From contig JBNKCG010000119.1 in NCBI GenBank assembly GCA_050287605.1, positions 39,310 to 103,309 of the forward strand: 64,000 nt of DNA, in the 5' to 3' direction. Below the pieces are notes generated by a model that saw only the letters and a list, made by a program, of their open reading frames with translations, had not been told where the DNA came from and did no database searches. Made by a program: the position numbers and the translations under genes. Positions 51,363-59,201 of the stretch are shown in pieces (positions within the stretch are counted from its first letter, which is position 1; each line of letters starts with the position of its first letter). This DNA is from QQUJ01 sp050287605 (GTDB lineage: Bacteria > Pseudomonadota > Gammaproteobacteria > QQUJ01).

Positions 51363-51871
51363 GTGGTCAGCCGCGGTGGACCGGGGTAGTCGATGGCCGG
51401 CCAGGCGCGCGCTCTGCCGTACCAGGCGCCCAGCACCAGATCGTGCAGCGCGGCGTAGGCGCTTTGCAGCAGCGCGAAACGGCTGCCGCGCCAGCGTTGC
51501 AGAAAGGCGGCAACCGTCTCGGGTGACGCACTCGGCCAGGGCGAGACCACACCGGCGAGCAGGACGCGGGTCGGTGCGAAGTTCAACAACGCGAAAAGAT
51601 CAGCCATCTCCGCCTGCGCCGCGGCGGACAAGCCGGCGATCGCGACACCCACGCCGTCGACCGTCGTTTCGATGGCTTCCGCGCGGCTCTCATCACCGGG
51701 CAGCGTGCCATCCAACACAGCCGGTACCAGCGCCGCAACGATCTCCCGCTCGCGCGCGCCCAGTACCCCCGGCGTTACAGCGCCGTATTGCCAACGAAAC
51801 CACACGCCGGCCCCGCCCAGGGCAACGCCCCCCAGCAGCCCCGCTTTAAGGAAGGTGCGCCGCGAAACCAT
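51359..51871 (-). CDS. Tat-exported small subunit (gluconate 2-dehydrogenase subunit 3-like)
   Basis: A 170-residue protein with an N-terminal twin-arginine signal (VSRRTFLKAGLLGGVALGGA). ATG 51871 shares a base with the aldehyde dehydrogenase stop (TGATG), and its own stop overlaps the GMC start. The mature part (AREREIVAALVPAVLDG, AEMADLFALLNFAPTRVLL) resembles the small, non-catalytic gamma subunits that accompany GMC-type dehydrogenases. The Tat signal would carry the folded GMC partner to the periplasm. The family assignment is by resemblance and position. Confidence 0.78.
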   Translation of the reverse strand: MVSRRTFLKAGLLGGVALGGAGVWFRWQYGAVTPGVLGAREREIVAALVPAVLDGTLPGDESRAEAIETTVDGVGVAIAGLSAAAQAEMADLFALLNFAPTRVLLAGVVSPWPSASPETVAAFLQRWRGSRFALLQSAYAALHDLVLGAWYGRARAWPAIDYPGPPRLTT

Positions 51872-53298
51872 CAACGCAGCAGCAGCTTGATCAAACGGGC
51901 AAAACGTTGACGGTAGGGCGGACGAAACAGCCCCACCCCGTTCCAGCGCGACTGATGGAAGACACCCTTCTTTTTGGAAAAGGTCTCGAATCCCTCGAAG
52001 CCGTGGTAGTGCCCCTGCCCGCTCTCGCCCACGCCGCCGAACGGCAGCGCATCCTGCGCAATATGCAGGATGGTGTCGTTGATGGTGACACCGCCGGAAA
52101 GCGTTTCACGCAGCACCCGTTCGACGCGCCCGCGGTCGTCATCGAAGTAGTAAAGCGCCAGCGGATTGGGGCGGGCGTTGACGTAGCGCAGCGCCTGATC
52201 CAGGTCATCGTATGGCAGCACCGGCAGCAGCGGACCGAAGATCTCCTCCTGCATGATGCGCATCCCATCGTTGACGTTGAGCACCGCGACCGGCGGCACA
52301 CGGCGCGTGTCCGGATCCGGCGCATCGCAGCCCGCCGCCAACGGTACGATTTCGGCGCCCTGCGCGCGGGCCTCGTCCAGCAACGCGGTAACCCGCCGGT
52401 AGTGGCGTTCGTTGACGATGGCCGTGTAATCGGGCGTGCGCATGAGATCGGGATAGCAGCGTGCCACCGTCTCGCGTGCCGCGGCGATGAACGCCTGCTC
52501 GCTGCCCGCCGGCACCATGACGTAATCGGGCGCCACGCAGGTCTGGCCCGCATTCATGGTCTTGCCGATCATCACCCGCTCGGCGAAGCGCTTGACGGGA
52601 AACCCCGCGCCCAGGATGGCGGCGGACTTGCCGCCCAGCTCCAAAGTTACCGGCGTCAGGTTCTCCGCCGCCGCGCGCATGACGCTGTAGCCCACCTGGG
52701 TCGATCCGGTGAACAGCAGGTGTCCAAACGGCAGCTGCGCAAACGCCTGCGCCACCTTACCGTCGCCCTGGATCACCGACACCGTGCCGTCGGCAACGTA
52801 ACGCCCGATCATCTCGGCCAGCAGCGCGGAAAACGCGGGCGTGAATTCCGACATCTTGATCATGACGCCATTACCGGCGGCCAGCGCCGCCACCAGCGGA
52901 CCGACGGCCAGCAACAACGGGTAGTTCCACGGCACGATGATCCCCACCACGCCCAGCGGCTGGTGGACGACGCGTGCCCGCCCCGGCAGATACCACAGCG
53001 ACACCGGGCGACGCTGCGGCTTCATCCAGGCGCGCAGGTGGCGCCGCGCATGGCGAATCGCCTCCAGCGCGGGAAACACCTCCAGCAGTTGGGTTTCGTG
53101 CAGGGAGCGATTGCCGAAGTCCTGGCGGATCGCCTCGGCCATGGGCCCGATATTGTCGTGCACCAGGCGCTCCAGCGCGGCCAGGCGCCGATCGCGCGTG
53201 CGATAGTCCGGATAGGGATCGCCTGCCACCGCCTGCTGCAAGAGGTCGAATTGCGCCCTAAGCCATGCCCCGTGCTCCACCGCACCCACCTGGTCCAT
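51871..53298 (-). CDS. Coniferyl-aldehyde-dehydrogenase-type aldehyde dehydrogenase
   Basis: A 475-residue NAD(P)-dependent enzyme of the ALDH superfamily. Catalytic Glu is in VTLELGGKSA and the nucleophile Cys in MNAGQTCVAPDYVM; LGVVGIIVPWNYPLLLAVGP and FTGSTQVG form the cofactor site; MQEEIFGPLLPVLPYDD and the ending PPYRQRFARLIKLLLR match class 3-like and coniferyl aldehyde dehydrogenases. It opens a tightly overlapping three-gene operon (ALDH, Tat subunit, GMC oxidoreductase) for alcohol to acid oxidation. The natural aldehyde, fatty or aromatic, is unresolved. Confidence 0.92.
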   Translation of the reverse strand: MDQVGAVEHGAWLRAQFDLLQQAVAGDPYPDYRTRDRRLAALERLVHDNIGPMAEAIRQDFGNRSLHETQLLEVFPALEAIRHARRHLRAWMKPQRRPVSLWYLPGRARVVHQPLGVVGIIVPWNYPLLLAVGPLVAALAAGNGVMIKMSEFTPAFSALLAEMIGRYVADGTVSVIQGDGKVAQAFAQLPFGHLLFTGSTQVGYSVMRAAAENLTPVTLELGGKSAAILGAGFPVKRFAERVMIGKTMNAGQTCVAPDYVMVPAGSEQAFIAAARETVARCYPDLMRTPDYTAIVNERHYRRVTALLDEARAQGAEIVPLAAGCDAPDPDTRRVPPVAVLNVNDGMRIMQEEIFGPLLPVLPYDDLDQALRYVNARPNPLALYYFDDDRGRVERVLRETLSGGVTINDTILHIAQDALPFGGVGESGQGHYHGFEGFETFSKKKGVFHQSRWNGVGLFRPPYRQRFARLIKLLLR

Positions 53299-53442
53299 GT
53301 TCGCTCCCAGTGCTCCCGCTTCGTGGTGTCCCGCAGGACTTTATCGGCACGCTCGGTGCGACACAACCGCCGCGTCGGGCCAGCATCCGCACCCGCAGTT
53401 CGGGTATGCTCTAGTGCCATCGATTTCAGCCCAACGAACGCC

Positions 53443-54858
53443 GTGACCCGACTGATCGAACAACTCCGCACGCTGCTGGGGCCCAAGGGCCTCGTCACCG
53501 ACCCCGCCGCACTCGCCCCGTACCTGGAGGAGCAGCGCGGCAGGTTCCACGGCCATACGCTGGCAGTGGTGCGCCCCGCCAACACGCAAGAGGTGGCGGA
53601 CGTGGTCAAGCTGTGCGCTGCCGAAGGCGTCGCCATCACGCCCCAGGGCGGCAATACCGGGCATTGCGGCGGCGCGGTACCCGACGGCGGCATCCTCCTC
53701 AACCTGGCGCGCATGAACCGCATCCTGGCGGTCGATCCGCTCGACTACACCATGACCGTCGAGGCCGGCGCGATTCTGGCCGACATCCAGCAGGCGGCCG
53801 ACGGGCACGACTGCCTCTTCCCGCTCTCCCTGGCCGCGGAAGGCTCGTGCCAGATCGGCGGCAACCTGGCCACCAACGCCGGCGGGACCAACGTGCTGCG
53901 CTACGGCAACGCCCGCGAACTGGTGCTGGGCCTGGAGGTGGTGTTACCCGACGGTCGCATCTGGGACGGAATGAGACGCTTGGCCAAGGACAACACCGGA
54001 TACGCGCTGAAGCACCTCTTCGTGGGCGCCGAAGGCACCCTGGGGATCATCACCGCCGCGGTGCTCAAGCTCTTCCCCAAACCCGTGGAGCAGCAGACCG
54101 CGCTGTGCGGCCTGCACGAGGTGAAAGACGCCACCCGCCTGCTGTCGCGGGCGCGCGCCCGCTCGGGCGATGCCGTCACCGGCTTCGAGCTGATCTCGCA
54201 ATTCGCCATGGAGGTCACCGAACGCCATAGCGCCGGATGCACCAATCCACTGGGGCAATCCTATCCGTGGTACGCGCTCATCGAGCTCTCCACCTCACGC
54301 CCCGACGCCGGCCTGCGCGCAGTCTTCGAAGGGCTGCTGGAGGAGGCCTACGAAACCGGCATCATCGCCGACGCCGCGGTGGCCGAAAGCTTGGAACAGG
54401 CCGACCGCTTCTGGCGCCTGCGCGAAGCGGTTCCCGAGGCGCAGAAACACGAAGGCGGTTCCATCAAACACGACGTCTCGGTGCCGGTGTCGCGGGTGGC
54501 GGAATTCATCGAGCGCGGCATCGCCGCCGTCACCCAGGCCTTTCCCGGTTCGCGCCCCTGCCCCTTCGGCCACCTGGGCGACGGCAACATCCACTTCAAC
54601 GTCACCCAGCCGGTAGGTATGGACAAGGCGGCGTATCTCGACCAGTGGGAGGCCATGAACCGGGTGGTGCACGACCTGGTCGTGGAGATGGAGGGCTCCA
54701 TCTCCGCCGAACACGGCGTGGGACTGCTCAAGGTGGACGAGATCCGCCGCTACAAAAGCCCCGTCGAGATCGATCTCATGAAGGCCATCAAGCGGGCGCT
54801 GGACCCGCACAATCGGATGAACCCCGGCAAGGTGGTGCGCCTCGACGACCCACCGTAG
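53443..54858 (+). CDS. FAD-linked oxidase (glycolate/D-2-hydroxyacid dehydrogenase type)
   Basis: A 471-residue flavoenzyme from GTG 53443. The frame is open far upstream, opposite the aldehyde dehydrogenase, but homology starts here. FAD_binding_4 motifs are ITPQGGNTGHCGGAVPDGG, ALAVDP-like ILAVDPLDYTMTVEAG and CQIGGNLATNAGGTNVLRYG; the C-terminal oxidase domain has PFGHLGDGNIHFNVTQP and EHGVGLLKVDE. It resembles GlcD, D-2-hydroxyglutarate and D-lactate dehydrogenases; the acid is undefined. It is divergent from the ALDH operon and precedes dnaE2. Confidence 0.9.
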   Translation: MTRLIEQLRTLLGPKGLVTDPAALAPYLEEQRGRFHGHTLAVVRPANTQEVADVVKLCAAEGVAITPQGGNTGHCGGAVPDGGILLNLARMNRILAVDPLDYTMTVEAGAILADIQQAADGHDCLFPLSLAAEGSCQIGGNLATNAGGTNVLRYGNARELVLGLEVVLPDGRIWDGMRRLAKDNTGYALKHLFVGAEGTLGIITAAVLKLFPKPVEQQTALCGLHEVKDATRLLSRARARSGDAVTGFELISQFAMEVTERHSAGCTNPLGQSYPWYALIELSTSRPDAGLRAVFEGLLEEAYETGIIADAAVAESLEQADRFWRLREAVPEAQKHEGGSIKHDVSVPVSRVAEFIERGIAAVTQAFPGSRPCPFGHLGDGNIHFNVTQPVGMDKAAYLDQWEAMNRVVHDLVVEMEGSISAEHGVGLLKVDEIRRYKSPVEIDLMKAIKRALDPHNRMNPGKVVRLDDPP

Positions 54859-54867
54859 GAGCGGAGG

Positions 54868-54904
54868 GAACCGCGAAGAGCGCAAAGGCTTGCAGTTCTT
54901 GGCG
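54868..54904. repeat. Short dispersed repeat (GCGAAG / TTCTTGGCG type)
   Basis: AACCGCGAAGAGCGCAAAGG followed by CTTGCAGTTCTTGGCG. The last 14 bases, TGCAGTTCTTGGCG (54891-54904), recur as the exact reverse complement at 61902-61915 before ilvA. The words are of the same non-coding dispersed-repeat style as the two longer elements around mfd. Confidence 0.5.
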
Positions 54905-54962
54905 ATCTCGGCCTTTTAACGGCTTTCGCCATTTCGATATTCATCTGTTGCATCGGCGGTTT

Positions 54963-54982
54963 TACTGTATATTAGTACAGTA
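54963..54982 (+). promoter_or_regulatory. LexA box of dnaE2
   Basis: TACTGTATATTAGTACAGTA has both consensus half-sites (CTGT and ACAG) with an 8-base AT-rich core, closer to consensus than either lexA box. It contains a possible -10 element TATATT (54968-54973) and lies 21 bases before the dnaE2 ATG, so LexA would directly repress dnaE2. Confidence 0.88.
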
Positions 54983-55003
54983 TCCATACGACCCGTGGTT
55001 CCG

Positions 55004-58000
55004 ATGCCGTCCCCGCCCGATTACGCCGAGCTGCATACGCTCACCAACTTCAGCTTCCTGCGCGGTGCCTCGCACCCCGAGGAGCTGGTGCAGCGGGCGG
55101 TGGAGGAAGGCTACCGCGCTCTGGCGATCACCGACGAATGCAGCGTGGCGGGCGTGGTGCGCGCCCATCTGGCCGCCCGCGAGACAGCGCTCCAGCTTAT
55201 CGTCGGCAGCGAGCTGCGCCTCGCCGACGGGCCGCGGCTGGTGCTGCTGGCCACCGACCGCAGCGGTTACGCCGCGCTCTGCGCCCTGATCACCCGCGGG
55301 CGGCGCGCCGCTGCCAAGGGCGACTACCGCCTGAGCCGCATTGATGTGGAAGCCTTCGATCTGGAGCACTGCCTGGCCCTGCTGCTCCCCGATGAAGAGC
55401 CCACCGTGGAAGCCGCCCGCTGGGTGGGCGGTCTGTTCCCCGACCGCGCCTGGCTGGCGGTGGAGCTGCACTACGGCCCCGACGACGCCGCGCGCCTCGC
55501 CATGCTGCGCGAACTGGGGCGCATGACCGGCCTGCCGCTGGTGGCTGCGGGTGACGTGCACATGCACCGTCGCGCGCGCCGCCCGCTGCAAGACGTGCTC
55601 ACCGCCATCCGCCTCAACCGGCCAGTAGCCGAATGCGGCTACGAGCTATTCCCCAACGGCGAGCGCCACCTGCGCCACCGTTCGGTGCTGGCGCAGATCT
55701 ATCCGCCCGAACTGCTGGCCGAGAGCCTGCGCATCGCCGAGCGCTGCCGTTTTTCCCTCACCGAGCTGCGCTACGAATACCCCGACGAGCTGGTGCCGGA
55801 CGGCGCCACCCCCACCACCTGGCTGCGCCGGCTCACCGAAGAGGGGGTGCGCCGACGCTGGCCGCAGGGCGAATCCGCCAAGGTGCGCCAGCTCATCGAG
55901 CACGAGCTGGCGCTGATCGCCGAGCTGCGTTATGAGCCCTACTTCCTCACCGTGCACGACATCGTTCACTACGCCCGCAGCCGCGACATCCTCTGCCAGG
56001 GACGCGGCTCGGCGGCCAATTCGGCGGTCTGCTACGCCCTGGGCATCACCGAGGTAGACCCTTCGCGCATGGAGACGCTGTTCGAGCGTTTTCTCTCCAA
56101 GGAGCGTGACGAGCCGCCCGACATCGACGTGGACTTCGAGCACGAGCGCCGCGAAGAGGTGATCCAGTATCTCTACGCCAAGTACGGCCGCGAGCGCGCC
56201 GCGCTGGCCGCCACCGTCATCACCTACCGCCCCAAGAGCGCGGTGCGCGACGTGGGCAAGGCGCTGGGACTGGACGGGGCGCAGATCGAGCGTCTGGCGC
56301 GTGCCCTGAAGGGGTGGGTCAGCCGCAAGGAGATCGCCGAACGTCTCGTCGACGCCGGCTTCGATCCCGACAACCCGGTAATCGCCCGCCTGCTGTGGCT
56401 GGTGAACGAGCTGCTGGGTTTCCCGCGCCACCTCTCCCAGCACGTGGGCGGCTTCGTCATCTCGCGCGGCCTGCTGCACGAGCTGGTGCCGGTGGAAAAC
56501 GCCACCATGCCCGAGCGCACGGTGATCCAGTGGGACAAGGACGACCTGGAGGCGTTAGGCCTGCTCAAGGTGGACGTGCTGGGGCTGGGCATGCTCACCG
56601 CCATCCGCAGGGCACTGGCCATGGTCTCCGCAACACGAGGCGTCCCCCTGACCCTAGAGACCATTCCCCCCGAAGACCCCGCCGTCTACGATCTGATCTG
56701 TGCCGGCGACACCGTGGGTGTATTCCAGATCGAGTCGCGCGCCCAGATGGCCATGCTGCCGCGCCTCAGACCGCGCTGCTTCTACGACCTGGTGATCGAG
56801 ATCGCCATCGTGCGCCCCGGCCCCATCCAGGGCGACATGGTCCACCCCTATCTGCGCCGTCGCCAGGGGATCGAAAAGGTCACCTACCATAGCGATGCGC
56901 TGCGCGGCGTGCTGGAGCGCACGCTGGGGGTGCCCATCTTCCAGGAACAGGTGATCAAGCTGGCCATGGTGGCGGCCGGCTTTTCCGCCGGCGAGGCCGA
57001 CGCCCTGCGCCGCGCCATGGCCGCCTGGCGCCGGCGCGGCGGGCTGGAACCCTTCGAGCAGCGGCTCATCGACGGCATGCGCGAGCGCGGCTACTCCGAG
57101 GAATTCGCACGCCAGATCTACCAGCAGATCCTCGGCTTCGGCGAATACGGTTTCCCCGAAAGCCACTCCGCCAGCTTCGCGCTGCTGGCCTACGCCTCGG
57201 CCTGGCTCAAGCGCCACGAGCCGGCCGCCTTCTGCGCGGCGCTGCTCAACAGCCTGCCCATGGGTTTCTACGCCCCGGCGCAGCTGGTGCAGGATGCGCA
57301 GCGCCACGGCGTGGAGGTACGCGGAGTGGACGTACGCCATAGCGAGTGGGAGTGCACGTTGGAAGCAAGGATGTCGGGTTACGCTGCGCTAACCCGACCT
57401 ACAACTCCTGCCAGCACAAAAGCACAACCTGCCCTGCGCCTGGGCCTACTGCGGGTGAAAGGGTTGTCCCGCGACGGCGCGGAACGCATCGTCGCCGCAC
57501 GGGCCGAAGGCACCTACACCGACGTGGCCGACCTGGTGCGTCGCGCCCGCCTCGATCGGCGCGACCGCAACGCCCTGGCGGCGTCCGGAGCGCTGGCGGG
57601 ACTGGCCGGCAACCGCCACCAGGCGCGCTGGCAGACCCTGGGCATCGAAGCCCCCACCCCATTGCGGGTGGAAAACGCCATCGCCGAAGCGACCCCCATG
57701 CTGGCGCCACCCAGCGAGGGCGCCGCGGTGGCGGCGGACTACCGCAGCCTGGGCCTCACCCTGGGTCGCCATCCCGTAGCGCTGCTGCGCGAGCAGCTTA
57801 CCCAACAACGCCTCGTTACCGCGGAAATCATCAACGCTTTGCCCACCGGCCGCCGAGCGCGTACCGCCGGGCTGGTGGTGACCCGCCAACGGCCCGGTAC
57901 CGCCACCGGTGTGGTCTTCGTCACCCTGGAGGACGAGACCGGTGTGGTGAACGTGGTGATCTGGGGGCGGCTGGCAGAGCGCCAGCGCCGCGCGCTGCTG

Positions 58001-58132
58001 GAGTCGCAACTGCTGGCGGTGAGCGGCGAGGTGCAGACCGAGGATGGTGTCACGCACCTCATCGCTCACCGGCTGGAGAACTACAACCCGCTGTTGGGCG
58101 ACCTGGAGACCCGTTCGCGGGATTTTCACTAG
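55004..58132 (+). CDS. dnaE2: Error-prone DNA polymerase DnaE2
   Basis: A 1042-residue C-family polymerase; ATG 55004 is preferred over GTG 54995. N-terminal PHP-like domain (YAELHTLTNFSFLRGASHPE), palm catalytic acids in EPPDIDVDFEHERREEVIQY (Asp373 and Asp375 region), thumb/fingers motifs NSAVCYALGI, RHLSQHVGGFVISRG and VRPGPIQGDMVHPYL, then a C-terminal OB-fold (GVVFVTLEDETGVVNVVIWG). DnaE2 is the damage-induced mutator polymerase acting with ImuA/ImuB. A palindromic repeat has been absorbed in frame near residues 790-800, between conserved blocks. It is controlled by its own LexA box. Confidence 0.95.
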   Translation: MPSPPDYAELHTLTNFSFLRGASHPEELVQRAVEEGYRALAITDECSVAGVVRAHLAARETALQLIVGSELRLADGPRLVLLATDRSGYAALCALITRGRRAAAKGDYRLSRIDVEAFDLEHCLALLLPDEEPTVEAARWVGGLFPDRAWLAVELHYGPDDAARLAMLRELGRMTGLPLVAAGDVHMHRRARRPLQDVLTAIRLNRPVAECGYELFPNGERHLRHRSVLAQIYPPELLAESLRIAERCRFSLTELRYEYPDELVPDGATPTTWLRRLTEEGVRRRWPQGESAKVRQLIEHELALIAELRYEPYFLTVHDIVHYARSRDILCQGRGSAANSAVCYALGITEVDPSRMETLFERFLSKERDEPPDIDVDFEHERREEVIQYLYAKYGRERAALAATVITYRPKSAVRDVGKALGLDGAQIERLARALKGWVSRKEIAERLVDAGFDPDNPVIARLLWLVNELLGFPRHLSQHVGGFVISRGLLHELVPVENATMPERTVIQWDKDDLEALGLLKVDVLGLGMLTAIRRALAMVSATRGVPLTLETIPPEDPAVYDLICAGDTVGVFQIESRAQMAMLPRLRPRCFYDLVIEIAIVRPGPIQGDMVHPYLRRRQGIEKVTYHSDALRGVLERTLGVPIFQEQVIKLAMVAAGFSAGEADALRRAMAAWRRRGGLEPFEQRLIDGMRERGYSEEFARQIYQQILGFGEYGFPESHSASFALLAYASAWLKRHEPAAFCAALLNSLPMGFYAPAQLVQDAQRHGVEVRGVDVRHSEWECTLEARMSGYAALTRPTTPASTKAQPALRLGLLRVKGLSRDGAERIVAARAEGTYTDVADLVRRARLDRRDRNALAASGALAGLAGNRHQARWQTLGIEAPTPLRVENAIAEATPMLAPPSEGAAVAADYRSLGLTLGRHPVALLREQLTQQRLVTAEIINALPTGRRARTAGLVVTRQRPGTATGVVFVTLEDETGVVNVVIWGRLAERQRRALLESQLLAVSGEVQTEDGVTHLIAHRLENYNPLLGDLETRSRDFH
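57373..57398. repeat. Palindromic repeat inside dnaE2
   Basis: GTCGGGTTA (57373-57381), an 8-base loop CGCTGCGC, then the exact reverse complement TAACCCGAC (57390-57398), followed by CTAC. It encodes the residues SGYAALTRP, which fit no polymerase motif. Hairpins of this sequence are common intergenic repeats in gammaproteobacteria; here one lies within a gene without breaking the frame. Confidence 0.75.
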
Positions 58133-58145
58133 CAGGCGATCTTCT

Positions 58146-58967
58146 TCAACGCATCACGGGCGCGCCCGGCACCATCGGCATCTGCATCGGCCGGTAATCC
58201 TTGGGCACCTCGAACAACGACCCGCTGAGCTGGCCGGTGGCGACCTGGGTAAGTTGCATGCGGCTCTGTTTGCCGCCGTAGGTGTGGACCGCCCGTACCG
58301 GCACCCCGGGCAGCGCATCGGGACCGAAAAACGGCGCCTGTCCGCCCCCGCCCATCCCCCGACGAGCCGAATCGGCCAGACTGGCCATCAGCTTGAAAAA
58401 CCCCTGCAGGGTCTGATGGTCGCGTTCCGGGATGCCCAGCGCCTTGGGCTGGGCGATGCAAAGTTCGCTGGTGCCCTGACCAGCCTCCACCACTTCGACG
58501 ATCTTGCACGACCACGAGCCCACTTTGTCGCTGCGCCCTGTCGTGCGGATTTCGGGTTTGGGGCGGGCGCCGCCGGCTCCGGGCGCCTGCGCCATCATCT
58601 GCGCCATCTGCGCCTGCTGTTCGGGCGGCATGTTTTTCATCCGCTCGGCCATCATGGCCTGCATCTGCTGCATCATCCCCGCCGCCTGCTGCATGGTCTG
58701 CTGCGCCTGCTGGCGGGTGATGGTCATCACCGTCTTCTCGCGCCCGTCCAGTATTTGGTACTGGTCGGACCCTTCGCGGTAGAGGATGACCGTTCCGCGC
58801 CCCTGCACTCCGGTGTCCACGCGCACCCGTCCCTGGCTCACCTGGATGGTCTGCTGCATGGGGTGCGCGGAACGAATATCCATCTGTAGCGTGGTGTCAG
58901 CCGTTGCCGGCGCGGCGGCCAACGCCATAACCACACCGGATAGTCCGTAAATTCTCCTGCTTTCCAT
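58146..58967 (-). CDS. Exported DUF4412-like protein
   Basis: A 273-residue protein from ATG 58967 with AGGAG eight bases upstream and a signal peptide ending in PATADT. The mature part begins TTLQMDIRSAHPMQQTIQVS and carries RVRVDTGVQGRGTVILYREG and QYQILDGREKTVMTITRQQA, a lipoprotein-localisation-like beta pattern of DUF4412. A central Gln/Met-rich helix (about 95-140, many MMQQ and QMAQ) is striking. The function is unknown. It is convergent with dnaE2 and divergent from the protease gene. Confidence 0.75.
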   Translation of the reverse strand: MESRRIYGLSGVVMALAAAPATADTTLQMDIRSAHPMQQTIQVSQGRVRVDTGVQGRGTVILYREGSDQYQILDGREKTVMTITRQQAQQTMQQAAGMMQQMQAMMAERMKNMPPEQQAQMAQMMAQAPGAGGARPKPEIRTTGRSDKVGSWSCKIVEVVEAGQGTSELCIAQPKALGIPERDHQTLQGFFKLMASLADSARRGMGGGGQAPFFGPDALPGVPVRAVHTYGGKQSRMQLTQVATGQLSGSLFEVPKDYRPMQMPMVPGAPVMR

Positions 58968-59201
58968 CGATCGGCTCCTGGTTAAGTGAGAGGGGTGATA
59001 GCGCGCTGCACGGCGCACAGACCGCGCAACACCATACAGTTTTTGTCAACCTCGTCGATATCTTAGTCAAGAACCCGGCAGGGCTCGACCCGCAGTTTCG
59101 CACAACGAACCCAGCGTCTGCTCTGCCCCAAAAATCCCCCGGAAGCCGTGCGGCAGCAGCACTGTCCGCACTCCTAGAGTTGGCAGCAGCGGGGTGATGC
59201 A

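Noticed and set aside
49686..51389. 567-codon plus-strand open frame opposite the GMC oxidoreductase
   Set aside because: Arg/His-rich shadow without domain features; the minus-strand gene has overlapping neighbours and intact motifs.
51907..53442. Open plus-strand frame in front of the FAD-linked oxidase
   Set aside because: It lies opposite the aldehyde dehydrogenase and has the His/Arg-rich composition of an antisense shadow; family similarity starts at GTG 53443.
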